A DNA stretch of 64,000 nucleotides from Mycobacterium montefiorense. GTDB lineage: Bacteria; Actinomycetota; Actinomycetes; Mycobacteriales; Mycobacteriaceae. The translations under genes were made by a program, and so were the position numbers. The stretch lies in assembly GCF_003112775.1 (NCBI RefSeq), contig NZ_BFCH01000018.1, positions 1,106,362 to 1,170,361 of the forward strand. The letters run 5' to 3'. Shown here piece by piece: positions 27,004 through 35,508 of the stretch. The notes under the pieces are model-generated. The model did not search any database and was not told where the DNA came from. It saw nothing but the letters and a program-made list of their open reading frames with translations. Numbering within the stretch: the stretch's first letter is position 1; each line of letters opens with the position of its first letter.

Positions 27004-28325
27004 GGGTTTCGCAGAACCTCGTCGACTGCGTTCGACAACCCGGTCAGCGATGTCGCCGGGCGGGAACCGCGCAAGACGGGTCCCATGTTGCGATCGACCA
27101 GCGCTGCGATTTTTTCCCATGCCGGCGTAACGGGCAATCCTTCGGAGTGGGAGGGCCCTTCGGTGAGCACGGCAAGGTTGCGAATCCTGTGGTGGGCGTT
27201 GGCGAATCCGTCCGACGCGAGCACAGACCGCAAGACCGGTACGAACAAGGATGTTTCAGCGATCACCGCCTGCCCGACGGGCCCGGTGGCGAACTTGACG
27301 AATTCCCACGCCTGCTCTTTGCGTTTGCTGGCCCCCGAGATGGACAGTCCGGTGGTGCCGATATTGGAGCAGGCGTTGCGCCCCTCGGGCAGGGATGGGC
27401 CTACCGGCAGCGGGGCGACATCGAAATCCAATCCCTCGGCCCGGATAAAGGTCTGGTATCGCCAGTGACCACCCAGCGCGATCGCTGCCTTGCCTGCGGC
27501 GAACAGATCGGGCGTCGACATCGACTGCACCTCGGAAGCGTCGGGTGCCACGTTGTGCTTGTTAGCGAGGTCAGCGTAGAACTGCACCGCCTCCATGAAC
27601 GCCGGGTTGTCGAAGTTGAAATGCGTCGGGTTCCGCAGCGGCGTCGACCACGGCACGCCATTGTTCAACGCGAACAACCCGGCCGAGTAGTACGAGATAA
27701 AGGTGTTGACGAAACCCCACTGCGTGACCCGCCCCGATGCGTCCCTCTTGGTCAACGCTTTGGCCGTGTCCAGGAATTCGGCGAATGTCCACTTCTTGTC
27801 CCAGGCCGCGGGCGGGGCCGCGACGCCGGCGTCGGCGAAGAGCCGCCTGTTGTAGTACAAGTAGTTTCCCGACCACTGCTCCGGAAACGCGGATTGCCCG
27901 CCGTCGAAGGAGAACGTGTCAAACAGCCGCCCAACGCTGTCTGCCTTCAACTGGGCAGCAAAGGCTTGATCGCGCGCCAAGAAGTCGTTGAGGTTCTGCA
28001 ACACTCCCCGGGCAGCTAACTCGGCATAGCTCAGCTCCCACGTCTGCAACACATCTGGACACTTACCGCCCGCGCAAAACGTGGACAGCTGCTGCATCAC
28101 GCCCGGCCCAGACCGCACCGCCCGAACCTTGATGTCGGGATGGCGGCGCTGGAATTCATCGACGACACGCAGGCGCGCAGCCGCCTCGTCCGGGTTGGCG
28201 GCGAAAAAGAACGTCAAGGCGTCGTCGTCGGAAGCACAGCCGCCGACCCACGGCACCAAAGTCGCGGCGGTGAGCGCGCCAGCGCCTCGCATCAGGGTTC
28301 GCCGTCCGAACGGCTTACCGAGCAT
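27000..28325 (-). CDS. sugar ABC transporter substrate-binding lipoprotein (Rv2041c-like)
   Basis: 441 aa from ATG 28325. The signal MLGKPFGRRTLMRGAGALTAATLVPWVGGC has both a twin-Arg and a lipobox (VGGC). The mature part has the type 1 extracellular solute-binding fold: VDEFQRRHPDIKVRAV, PFDVLQTWEL-like KCPDVLQTWELSYAELAARG, and late GTTGLSISGASKRKEQAWEFVKF. It is the first gene of the importer operon and delivers substrate to the two permeases. The start overlaps the end of the sigma-factor gene by 11 bp, so readthrough transcription from it is possible. Confidence 0.93.
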   Translation of the reverse strand: MLGKPFGRRTLMRGAGALTAATLVPWVGGCASDDDALTFFFAANPDEAAARLRVVDEFQRRHPDIKVRAVRSGPGVMQQLSTFCAGGKCPDVLQTWELSYAELAARGVLQNLNDFLARDQAFAAQLKADSVGRLFDTFSFDGGQSAFPEQWSGNYLYYNRRLFADAGVAAPPAAWDKKWTFAEFLDTAKALTKRDASGRVTQWGFVNTFISYYSAGLFALNNGVPWSTPLRNPTHFNFDNPAFMEAVQFYADLANKHNVAPDASEVQSMSTPDLFAAGKAAIALGGHWRYQTFIRAEGLDFDVAPLPVGPSLPEGRNACSNIGTTGLSISGASKRKEQAWEFVKFATGPVGQAVIAETSLFVPVLRSVLASDGFANAHHRIRNLAVLTEGPSHSEGLPVTPAWEKIAALVDRNMGPVLRGSRPATSLTGLSNAVDEVLRNP

Positions 28326-29229
28326 CGTGCTCCCGTTCTCGCCTCATCGCCGACGACCCCGCCGGCCATGTCTCATGTCCTTGGTACCCGATGGGGCTGA
28401 AATCTGCCTGACACGCCCCCGGCGGCAGCGCAAGAACGGCCCGATGCAGCTGGTCGGTGTCGGCGCTGATGTCGATGGCGTGGATGCGATTGGCGGCCCC
28501 GATGCCGAGCCGCAACAGGATCTGGGCGCGCCCGCGCGGCGCGATCACGACGCCGGGCACACCGTCGATCATCATGACGACACCGCGCCGTGCGCGGGTG
28601 GCGAATCGACGGGTCTCCTCGGCGACCTCGCGGGCTCCACGCAGCTCGGCGGGCACGTCGTCGGGAATCAGCAACCGGTCGACCCGGCGCACCACGTCGG
28701 GAGCCAACAACTCGAGCAAGGTCGCGATGTCACCGCCCCGGGACGCCGCCAGAAACGCCTCGACGACCTCGAGATGCTGGGCCAAGCGGCCGGGTTGCGC
28801 GGGCGTGCCCTGATGCAGTCGCGAACGGGCCCGACTCGCCAGCTTCTTCGCGGCCGCTGGCGACCGGTCCAGCACCTCGCCGATCGTCTCGGCCAGCAGC
28901 ACATCCTCGTCTGCCGGTGCGGTGGCCGCCAGCCGATCGAATTCTCCCGCGTCGGCCAGCGGCTGCTCGGCGCGCCGCTTGCGAGCCCGAAGCTGATCGA
29001 ACGCCTCGTGCGCGGTGATAGTCGTGAACCAACCGGTCAGGTTGTCGATGCCGTCGATGCCGTCGATGCCGGCCGCCCGGCTGGCCTTGAGCCATGCCGA
29101 CTGCACCGCGTCGTCGGCATCGGCTATCGAGCCGAGTAGCCGAAACGCCACCGCCCGCAAGTGCTGACGATCCGCGTCGAACCGTTGTGCCAGATCGGCG
29201 AGGTCTGCCCGATTTTTGGTTGCGCTCAT
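28315..29229 (-). CDS. ECF sigma factor (SigJ/ECF41-like) with apparent deletion in region 4.1
   Basis: 304 aa from ATG 29229. Region 2 (about residues 18-85) is intact: LRAVAFRLLGSIADADDAVQSAWLK and LTGWFTTITAHEAFDQLRARKRR. The expected segment of ~30 residues between the acidic linker and the second half of sigma-4 (in relatives something like VLDTL-P-ERVAFVLHDMF-PF-) is missing. The protein goes directly from DEDVLLAE to TIGEVLDRSPAAAKKLASRARSRL at residue 114/115. The C-terminal SnoaL-like domain of ECF41 factors follows. The reading frame is preserved. A 9-bp triple repeat encodes GIDGIDGID. Promoter recognition may be impaired. Confidence 0.85.
   Translation of the reverse strand: MSATKNRADLADLAQRFDADRQHLRAVAFRLLGSIADADDAVQSAWLKASRAAGIDGIDGIDNLTGWFTTITAHEAFDQLRARKRRAEQPLADAGEFDRLAATAPADEDVLLAETIGEVLDRSPAAAKKLASRARSRLHQGTPAQPGRLAQHLEVVEAFLAASRGGDIATLLELLAPDVVRRVDRLLIPDDVPAELRGAREVAEETRRFATRARRGVVMMIDGVPGVVIAPRGRAQILLRLGIGAANRIHAIDISADTDQLHRAVLALPPGACQADFSPIGYQGHETWPAGSSAMRREREHDAR
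29044..29070. repeat. 3 x 9-bp in-frame tandem repeat in sigma-factor gene
   Basis: GTCGATGCC three times without mismatch, encoding the Gly-Ile-Asp repeat at residues 54-62 between sigma region 2.1 and 2.2. Slippage here changes the length by three residues without a frameshift. Confidence 0.8.
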
Positions 29230-29416
29230 GGGGTCACCTTTTCCGCGCCCAAGTCGTCAAGAAGACGACCACATCGATCGAAGTCCCCGCCCCAAGCAGA
29301 CCAGCACCATGACCCTACCGATTGTGCGCCGCGGCGCGCGCAGCAGCCAACCGGCTCGCCGGTGCGGAAATAGCTGCACCACAACGGATTGAACGACACA
29401 AAAGGAGCTGATTCGA

Positions 29417-29773
29417 ATGCACACCGCGTCCCTGGTGATCACGTTGATCACCGCGATCATGAGCTGCGGGATCGCCGTCGCCGACTTCATCCCCGCGAGG
29501 TTCGTCCTGGCAAACTCCGCCGAGGTCGGTGTGCCGCGTTCGTGGATACGGCCACTGGGAGCGGCCAAGCTCGCCGGGGCCATCGGATTGGTTGCCGGGC
29601 TGCTGGGTTTACCGGCTTTGGGTATCGCGGCCGCGGCCGGCCTGGTCCTGTTTTTCGTCGGCGCCGTAGCGACTCACCTTCGGGCACACGTCGTGTACAA
29701 CATCGCTTTCCCCGGCGTGTTCCTGTGCCTGTCGGCGGCGTGCTTGGCGTTGCTGGTAGCGCAGCGCTACTAA
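29417..29773 (+). CDS. DoxX-like membrane protein
   Basis: 118 aa from ATG 29417, preceded by AAAGGAG. Four hydrophobic segments: 4-24, 50-68 (LGAAKLAGAIGLVAGLLGL), 70-90 and 98-114. The LGAAKLAGAIGLVAGLLG and THLRAHVVYNIAFPGVFLCLSA pattern is typical of the short DoxX/DUF4267-like group. It is divergent from the sigma gene; ECF41 sigma genes commonly sit beside DoxX-like or carboxymuconolactone decarboxylase genes, so it is the probable target. An inverted repeat GTCGTC-aagaa-GACGAC at 29253-29269 lies between. Confidence 0.8.
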   Translation: MHTASLVITLITAIMSCGIAVADFIPARFVLANSAEVGVPRSWIRPLGAAKLAGAIGLVAGLLGLPALGIAAAAGLVLFFVGAVATHLRAHVVYNIAFPGVFLCLSAACLALLVAQRY

Positions 29774-30414
29774 CTCACGCGGCTTTTGACGGCTTCGTCC
29801 TGCTTCTTGGCGACGTCAAGCACGAAGTCCTGCGGCGCGGCGTCGTTGGGTCCGCTGTCGAACTCGAGGTCGACGACGACCTTGCCCTCGGCGAACACCA
29901 CGTAGGTCACCGATTTGGTGTTATCGGGCGACGGGCCGACCACGATGATCCCGTTCGTGCCCACCGAGAACGGCTGCGGGGCACCCGTGACGTATTTGCT
30001 GAGCGAGGCGGGGCGATCTTTGGCTCCTTGAGCCGCCGCGGCCGGATCGGTGAAGACCACGAGGAGGTCGTCGATGGTGTGGGTCTTGGCGTTGTTACTG
30101 AAGGTCACCGCCACGCCGGCCACGCCGCCTGGGTTCTGTTGCGGTGGGCCCAATGTCGTGTCGGCCCCGATGTCGCTGGCCGAGATCAGCAAGTTGGAGT
30201 AGTCAGCCAGTGGCGCCGTTCCAGACGGAGCCGCGCTCGACGCGGACGACGAGGCTGACGAGCTCGACGACGCCGCTGAAGTCGACGAGGACGTCGACGA
30301 CGACGATGACGATGACGACGAGGAAGATGACTTTTCGTCTTTGCCACAGCCTGTCGTGACAGTCAGCAAGGCAGTGATCGCCACCCCAACACCGACGGTT
30401 CTTACCACACTCAT
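29770..30414 (-). CDS. lipoprotein with poly-serine linker
   Basis: 214 aa from ATG 30414, with AGGCAAACG upstream. The signal SVVRTVGVGVAITALLTVTTGC ends in a lipobox (TTGC). Then comes KDEK and an almost pure Ser/Ala/Thr linker of about 45 residues, which would lift the C-terminal domain through the cell wall. The C-terminal ~150 residues (DYSNLLISASDIGADTTLGPPQQ and later YVVFAEGKVVVDLEFDSGPND) resemble mycobacterial LpqN/LpqT-sized lipoprotein domains, but no specific family is assigned. Its stop overlaps the convergent DoxX-like gene by 4 bp. Confidence 0.8.
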   Translation of the reverse strand: MSVVRTVGVGVAITALLTVTTGCGKDEKSSSSSSSSSSSSTSSSTSAASSSSSASSSASSAAPSGTAPLADYSNLLISASDIGADTTLGPPQQNPGGVAGVAVTFSNNAKTHTIDDLLVVFTDPAAAAQGAKDRPASLSKYVTGAPQPFSVGTNGIIVVGPSPDNTKSVTYVVFAEGKVVVDLEFDSGPNDAAPQDFVLDVAKKQDEAVKSRVS

Positions 30415-30563
30415 CGTTTGCCTCCGTTCCATGACAGCTATTTCTACGGCACCCATCACGTCCTCGGCAATACATGCGACCATGCGATTCGCGTTGTCAC
30501 GCGAGCTGCGGTGACCTGCAAGCTCCACGGCGGTGCTGGTGAAGACCGAATCAGCACCCGCGG

Positions 30564-31364
30564 TCAGGCAGGAAAATAACGGATCTGGGTGATCGCTTTG
30601 CCCCGCCAAGCCACGTCGGCGAACATGACGCCGCGCCCGTGACTTGAATTGAGCGAGACGGCGACCGTGGATCCCGCACCGACCGTCTTGGTCCAGGTCG
30701 CCCCGTTGAGCGCCTCCGCAAACTCGGCGATATCGAGCGGATCTTTGTCACCCAAAGTAATTGTGGCAGAAGGCGATAGTGCGCGCGCAGCGATGGATGT
30801 GTCGCCACATGAAACAACGCCGAGGAAAGTCTGTACCAACCGCTTGTGCCGCGCGCCTGGCCGGCGAAAGCCGGTCAAGAAACCTGCGGTTCCCGACAGC
30901 CCCTGATTGCCCAGCAGAGCTCGCGACAGTGCCACGCCGGGCGACATCGCCCCCGATCCGGTTCGCAGGAACTGCAGCATCATCGCGGGCAACTCCCAAT
31001 ACGCCCGTAGACGATCAATCTGCCACTGCCCGTTCGCTTCTCGAAGGTCGTAGCGCAGAAACGCCGGAATGTACATCGTGACAGCCGAACCCATAGCCAC
31101 CTCGAGCTCGAGATCGCGCAGCACGACAGTGCCGACGACGATGTCGAGATCGCGATGGAATGTGATGTCGCGCGGACCGATGAAGGTGTCGTAGAAATTC
31201 CCGATTTCTACGCGGCCCACATGCGGTCGCGAACCGACCGGGTCTTCGATTCGGCCGTCGCCGGTGAACAAACCCACCCATCCATCGCGGTCATGCGCGG
31301 CGGCCGCCCGTGGCGACCGTTCAACCGCGGCCAGCAGCGACTCTCTGTCCAGTGGGACCACCAT
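30564..31364 (-). CDS. Rv2042c-like protein, SnoaL-like N-terminal domain
   Basis: 266 aa from ATG 31364, overlapping the pncA stop by one base (TGATG), so it is translated with pncA. The N-terminal half (ESLLAAVERSPRAAAAHDRDGWVGLFTGDGRIEDPVGSRPHVGRVEIGNFYDTFIGP) is an NTF2/SnoaL-like domain; the C-terminal half (about 160-266) has a second, weaker repeat of the fold (LVQTFLGVVSCGDTSIAARAL). The same gene follows pncA in M. tuberculosis. Function unknown. Confidence 0.85.
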   Translation of the reverse strand: MVVPLDRESLLAAVERSPRAAAAHDRDGWVGLFTGDGRIEDPVGSRPHVGRVEIGNFYDTFIGPRDITFHRDLDIVVGTVVLRDLELEVAMGSAVTMYIPAFLRYDLREANGQWQIDRLRAYWELPAMMLQFLRTGSGAMSPGVALSRALLGNQGLSGTAGFLTGFRRPGARHKRLVQTFLGVVSCGDTSIAARALSPSATITLGDKDPLDIAEFAEALNGATWTKTVGAGSTVAVSLNSSHGRGVMFADVAWRGKAITQIRYFPA

Positions 31365-31924
31365 CAGATGGCTCCAATCAATTCGACTCCGGCACTTCGC
31401 ATCCCTGCCAAGGCTTCCGCGGCCGAAGTTGCCGTCACCCCCGCCGTCAGGTTGACCAACACCCGGGTGCTCAAGTGATTGCGTGCCGCGTCCTCGGCCG
31501 TCCTGCGGACACACTGGTCAGTGGCGATGCCGACGATGTCGACCTCGTCGACGCCGCGCAGCCGCAACCACTCGAGTAGTGATGTCCCGTGCTCGTCGGA
31601 GCCTTCGAAACCGCTGTACGCCGCGGCGTGCGCGCCCTTGCGGAAAATTGCCTCGATCCGCCGCGTGTCGAGGTCGGGGCAAAAATCCGCTCCGGGGCTT
31701 CCGGCAATACAGTGCGGCGGCCAGGACGACGAATAATCCGGGTGCTCGGAGAAATGGTCACCCGGGTCGACATGGAAGTCCATGGTCGCCACGACGTGTT
31801 GGTAACCGGGCTGGTCGGCTAGATAGTCGTTGATGGCGCCGGCCAGTGCGTCGCCACCGGTCACCGGCAGCGAACCGCCCGCGCAGAAGTCGTTTTGTAC
31901 GTCGACGATGATCAACGCTCGCAC
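31364..31924 (-). CDS. pncA: PncA nicotinamidase / pyrazinamidase
   Basis: 186 aa from GTG 31924, the length of the M. tuberculosis enzyme; an ATG at 31936 is possible. It deamidates nicotinamide to nicotinate and activates pyrazinamide. The catalytic triad D8, K96, C138 and metal ligands D49, H51, H57, H71 are all present by direct count. Compared with the M. tuberculosis sequence as I recall it, two positions near the active site differ: K48 is Met (ATMDFH) and H137 is Gln (TDQC). H57 is retained, unlike M. bovis. It is coupled to the Rv2042c-like gene downstream. Confidence 0.95.
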   Translation of the reverse strand: MRALIIVDVQNDFCAGGSLPVTGGDALAGAINDYLADQPGYQHVVATMDFHVDPGDHFSEHPDYSSSWPPHCIAGSPGADFCPDLDTRRIEAIFRKGAHAAAYSGFEGSDEHGTSLLEWLRLRGVDEVDIVGIATDQCVRRTAEDAARNHLSTRVLVNLTAGVTATSAAEALAGMRSAGVELIGAI

Positions 31925-31991
31925 GCGCTCCACCATATCGCCGTTAGCTGGGGCGATGTTTGTTTGCGACCTCGTCGGGTAACCCCCTGCC

Positions 31992-32948
31992 ATGCTGATC
32001 CGCAGAATTGCACGGCCGCTGTTGTCGGTTGCCTTCATCGGCCAGGGAGTTGAATCGCTGCTCAATCCCAAGTCAGCGGCTGAAGCCGCAGCGCCCGCGG
32101 TGGACGGCCTGCAAGCGCTGCCGGACCAGGTGGCCCGCAGTATGCCGGACGACCCCCAGACGTTCGCGCAGGTGACCGCGGCCGTTCAGATCGGTGGCGG
32201 GTTGCTGCTCGCCACCGGCAAGCTGCCGCGGCTTGCGTCTGCCGTATTGGCGGTCACTGTGTTGCCGGCCAACTTCGGCAACTACTCCTTCTGGACCGAG
32301 GCCGACCCCGAGCGCAAAGCCGCGCTGCGGCGTGACTTCCTCAAGGACCTGAGCCTGGTAGGCGGATTGGTAATCGCATCCGCCGATACCGCCGGCAAGC
32401 CATCGCTGGGATGGCGTGGGCGGCGCGCGGCCGAGCGCCTTTCTGAGCGGGTGTCTTCAGCGCTACCAGGATCTGACGACGCGTTGCTCGACACGGACTT
32501 CGGCGACCTCGGCGAAAGAATCGTGCACGGTCTGCACATCGGCGCCGAACGTGGCCGCGAACTGGCCAACACCGCGGCCGAACGAGGCGCACCCTACGCC
32601 GAAGTGGCCCTTGACCGGGGCCGCGAACTGGCCAGCGTCGCCGCCGAACGCAGCGCGCCGCTGGCGAAAAAGGCACGCAAGCGGGGCGAAAAGTTTGCCG
32701 ACGAGCTTGCCGAGAAGGCCGAAAAGGCGCGCAAGCGAAGCGAAAAGCTAGCGGAGGAGGCCGCCGATAGAGCCAAACCGCTGGCCAAGAAAGCCCGCAA
32801 GCGCAGTGAAAAGCTGGCAAGTAAGGCCCGCTACCGTGGTGGGGAGCTCGCCGAAACCGCACGTACCCACGGCAGCCAGTTTGCCGACGCCGCGCGGGAA
32901 CGAGTCGGTTCAGAGGTCAAAAGCCGGCGGCGCAAGCTCCCGTGGTGA
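31992..32948 (+). CDS. DoxX family membrane protein with lysine/arginine-rich repeat tail
   Basis: 318 aa from ATG 31992. The N-terminal ~140 residues are DoxX: RPLLSVAFIGQGVESLLNP, AAVQIGGGLLLATGKLPRLASAVLAVTVLPANF and LSLVGGLVIAS. From about residue 180 it is a long charged helix made of imperfect 11-residue units (ERGRELANTAA, DRGRELASVAA, KKARKRGEKFA, KKARKRSEKLA). It ends in RRRKLPW. The basic A-K-K-A-like tail recalls the heparin-binding end of HBHA or histone-like tails. It is divergent from pncA, 67 bp apart. Confidence 0.85.
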   Translation: MLIRRIARPLLSVAFIGQGVESLLNPKSAAEAAAPAVDGLQALPDQVARSMPDDPQTFAQVTAAVQIGGGLLLATGKLPRLASAVLAVTVLPANFGNYSFWTEADPERKAALRRDFLKDLSLVGGLVIASADTAGKPSLGWRGRRAAERLSERVSSALPGSDDALLDTDFGDLGERIVHGLHIGAERGRELANTAAERGAPYAEVALDRGRELASVAAERSAPLAKKARKRGEKFADELAEKAEKARKRSEKLAEEAADRAKPLAKKARKRSEKLASKARYRGGELAETARTHGSQFADAARERVGSEVKSRRRKLPW

Positions 32949-32952
32949 TCGT

Positions 32953-33447
32953 CTAGACCGCGAGAAACTCGTCGATGATGGTCTCGACGTCTTGATCAAT
33001 GTCGACGGCGACACCGGACTCGTCGGCCCCCAAGGGTTCCAACGCGTCGAATTGCGACCGCAGCAGTTCCGCCGGCATGAAATGGTCCGGCCTGGCTGCC
33101 AATCGAGCGCTGATCACGTCCGGTGAGCCGCGCAGGTAAAGGAACTCGACGCGCGGACAGTGCGCGCGCAGCTGGTCCCGGTATGTGCGTTTGAGCGCCG
33201 AACAACTCACTACCCCGCCGTCACGTTGGCCGGCTAACCACTCTCCGACTCTTTCCAGCCAGGGATAGCGATCGGCGTCGTCGAGCGGTTGCCCGGCACC
33301 CATCTTGGCGACGTTGGCCGGTGGATGCAGACTGTCGGCGTCCACGAAGGACGCGTGCAACCGTTGTGCGAGTGCAGAACCGACCGTCGACTTGCCCGAT
33401 CCGGAGACACCCATCACCACAATGTGTGACGCCACGGCGGTCGGCAC
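32953..33447 (-). CDS. gntK: gluconokinase
   Basis: 164 aa from ATG 33447. The P-loop VVMGVSGSGKSTVG lies at residues 10-23, and the gluconokinase signatures DADSLHPPANVAKMGAGQPLDDADRYPWL, CSALKRTYRDQLR and FLYLRG are all present. It phosphorylates D-gluconate to 6-phosphogluconate for the pentose phosphate route. It sits 5 bp after the fused phosphotransferase gene and converges on the DoxX gene. No gluconate transporter is adjacent. Confidence 0.93.
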   Translation of the reverse strand: MPTAVASHIVVMGVSGSGKSTVGSALAQRLHASFVDADSLHPPANVAKMGAGQPLDDADRYPWLERVGEWLAGQRDGGVVSCSALKRTYRDQLRAHCPRVEFLYLRGSPDVISARLAARPDHFMPAELLRSQFDALEPLGADESGVAVDIDQDVETIIDEFLAV

Positions 33448-33452
33448 CGCGG

Positions 33453-35447
33453 CTAGGTCTGTTGCGCGACGTTACGATTCCATTCCATCCAGCCGACGCC
33501 GGTGCGGCCATCCGTGGTATCAATGCTGACCCAGGCGCGCGCGAACTCGCTTAGCTGTCCGTCGGGGCCGGTCAGCAGCACCGGTGCGTGGCCATGGATA
33601 TCCACTTCGCCGCTGATCCCACCCGGGTTGAGACTCAAGCTCATCTTGAGCGGTAACCCGTTGTCTTGAAAAGCTCGTGGATTGGTCACGGTGTGAAGCT
33701 CGGTGACGTTTCGGTCGGGGTCCTGGATGTAGCCGATGCCCACCGGCGCAACGTTGGGAATGTTGATGTCCAACCCGTGCAAGTGGGTTCCATCGTCCAA
33801 GTGCAGCGCGCTCCACATCCAATCCATGCTCCACCAGTCGCGCACACCCCACGAGTGGTCACGCTGTCCCGGCACGGAATCCATCCGGTAGATGGTGTCG
33901 TGGACGGTGACGGTTCCCGTTACAGTGCAAGGGATTTCGTAACGCGTCGTCACCCGGTACTTGTACGGGGTGCCGTCGGTGGACCACACCAAATTCATCG
34001 TCATGTCGACAGGAGTTCCCGGATCTCCGCGCAATATGGCCGAGGGGTCCGAATAGGACTGACCCTGGGCACGCACATCGACGCGGTAAGTCTGCAGTGG
34101 CGCGCTAGCGGCATGGCCGATTTCAAAGGCGTCGGTGTGCAACACCCACGGGTCTGACGGCAACGGCATTTCGTAGTCGAGAACGGCGACCGTAGGAAGA
34201 TCGGGTCCGCACAGCAGCACCTGAACCCAGGCCGCCTGCTGGTTCGCGACCAGACCGATGCGGAACCAGCCGCCGAATCCCTGTGCAGCATCCACGAAAT
34301 CGGCATACCAACTCTCGCTCCACAGCGATTCACCGGTGGGGACATGTGCGAGTTCGTCGTCTTCCGAGGGTCGCAGCGGCTCCGGTGCCTCCGCATTCGG
34401 CAGCGTTGCCAACGCATCGGTATCGAGCACATGATCGCAGTGCCGTTGCAACATCGTCATGAACATGCGGTCGCCGCGCTCGGTGCGTTCCACCAATATC
34501 GACGAAACGATCGCCATCATCACGCCGAAAAAGCCTTGCCGGCGAACACCTTCGGCGACGTCGGCAAGCGTGATGGACGCCTGCGGCCCGAGTGCCTCGT
34601 GGTAGGCGCGTAGTAATCGGTCGTAGTGCTCCCGGCGATCTTCGGTCGGCAATGCGCAACCGAGGAAGTAAGCCAGGTCAGTCAATGCCGGTCCCCAGGA
34701 AACGGTCTGCCAATCGACCACGGTCAGCGCTCGGTCGGCTCCATCGACACCGAACAACATGTTGTCCAGCCGATAGTCGCCATGGACCAGGCCCTGCACC
34801 GCGTCCCGCTCCGCTTCGGCGGCCAGGTAGGCGTCGAAAGCACCGACCAGGCGCTCGCACACCATGCGGTGCGCCGGCGCGATCTGGTCGCCGTAACGGT
34901 CGAGGAAACCGGCATAGAGCGGCCCGATCATCGACTGGTTCAGCGGAGCATCCCGGTTCAGCCACGGCGCTTCCGCCAGTGACGTGTCGCCGAGCAGCGG
35001 ACCGTGCAGCCGCCCCAACTCGACAACCCCGAGGGTGGCCTGTTCGATTGTGGCACCAGCGATTTCGTCACCGACTATCGCCGGTCCGGCGTCGCCGAGC
35101 AGCAGGTCGAACACTCCCGTCGAGGTATCGATCTCGGCGTGATAGCACGGCGCGATCGGGCCGCCCAGGCGTGGCGCGATATCGCGGTAGAACCGGACTT
35201 CGCGCTCGTAGAGGCCCAGTGCCAACCCCGTCTGCCGACTCACCGGATCGCTCGCCGCGACCTTCAACACCACCGACTCCGGTCCCGCGGCCCCATCGGT
35301 GTAACGCAGGCGCACGCGGTAGCACTCACTCATTTGGCCGGTACCGATGCGCTCGGTTTCGAAGTCGGCGACCTCTCCGGCGCCGAGCGCGGTGGTCAGC
35401 CACGAAGCCGTGAGATCACTGGGTCTTTCGACTGGCTGGGTCTCCAT
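33453..35447 (-). CDS. fusion protein: APH-type phosphotransferase + DUF7064 domain
   Basis: 664 aa from ATG 35447. Residues about 1-330 are a kinase-like phosphotransferase with catalytic LVHGDYRLDNMLFG near 219 and VVDWQTVSWGPALTDLAYF. After an acidic linker (about 345-375), residues ~380-664 are a Trp-rich beta domain with GQRDHSWGVRDWWSMDW near 526. The GxRDxxxGVR motif is shared with the free-standing protein at 4721-5851, whose gene is coupled to a separate phosphotransferase. The two domains are thus found both fused and as an operon pair in one genome, strong evidence that they act on the same metabolite. Confidence 0.85.
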   Translation of the reverse strand: METQPVERPSDLTASWLTTALGAGEVADFETERIGTGQMSECYRVRLRYTDGAAGPESVVLKVAASDPVSRQTGLALGLYEREVRFYRDIAPRLGGPIAPCYHAEIDTSTGVFDLLLGDAGPAIVGDEIAGATIEQATLGVVELGRLHGPLLGDTSLAEAPWLNRDAPLNQSMIGPLYAGFLDRYGDQIAPAHRMVCERLVGAFDAYLAAEAERDAVQGLVHGDYRLDNMLFGVDGADRALTVVDWQTVSWGPALTDLAYFLGCALPTEDRREHYDRLLRAYHEALGPQASITLADVAEGVRRQGFFGVMMAIVSSILVERTERGDRMFMTMLQRHCDHVLDTDALATLPNAEAPEPLRPSEDDELAHVPTGESLWSESWYADFVDAAQGFGGWFRIGLVANQQAAWVQVLLCGPDLPTVAVLDYEMPLPSDPWVLHTDAFEIGHAASAPLQTYRVDVRAQGQSYSDPSAILRGDPGTPVDMTMNLVWSTDGTPYKYRVTTRYEIPCTVTGTVTVHDTIYRMDSVPGQRDHSWGVRDWWSMDWMWSALHLDDGTHLHGLDINIPNVAPVGIGYIQDPDRNVTELHTVTNPRAFQDNGLPLKMSLSLNPGGISGEVDIHGHAPVLLTGPDGQLSEFARAWVSIDTTDGRTGVGWMEWNRNVAQQT

Positions 35448-35508
35448 TGACGTCCTCTGCCCGAATTTTGTCGCTAACGGCTTTCCCGTGCCAGGTCAGC
35501 GTGCCAGG

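Noticed and set aside
26904..28019. 371-codon plus-strand open frame
   Set aside because: Antisense to the sugar-binding lipoprotein, whose signal peptide and operon coupling are convincing.
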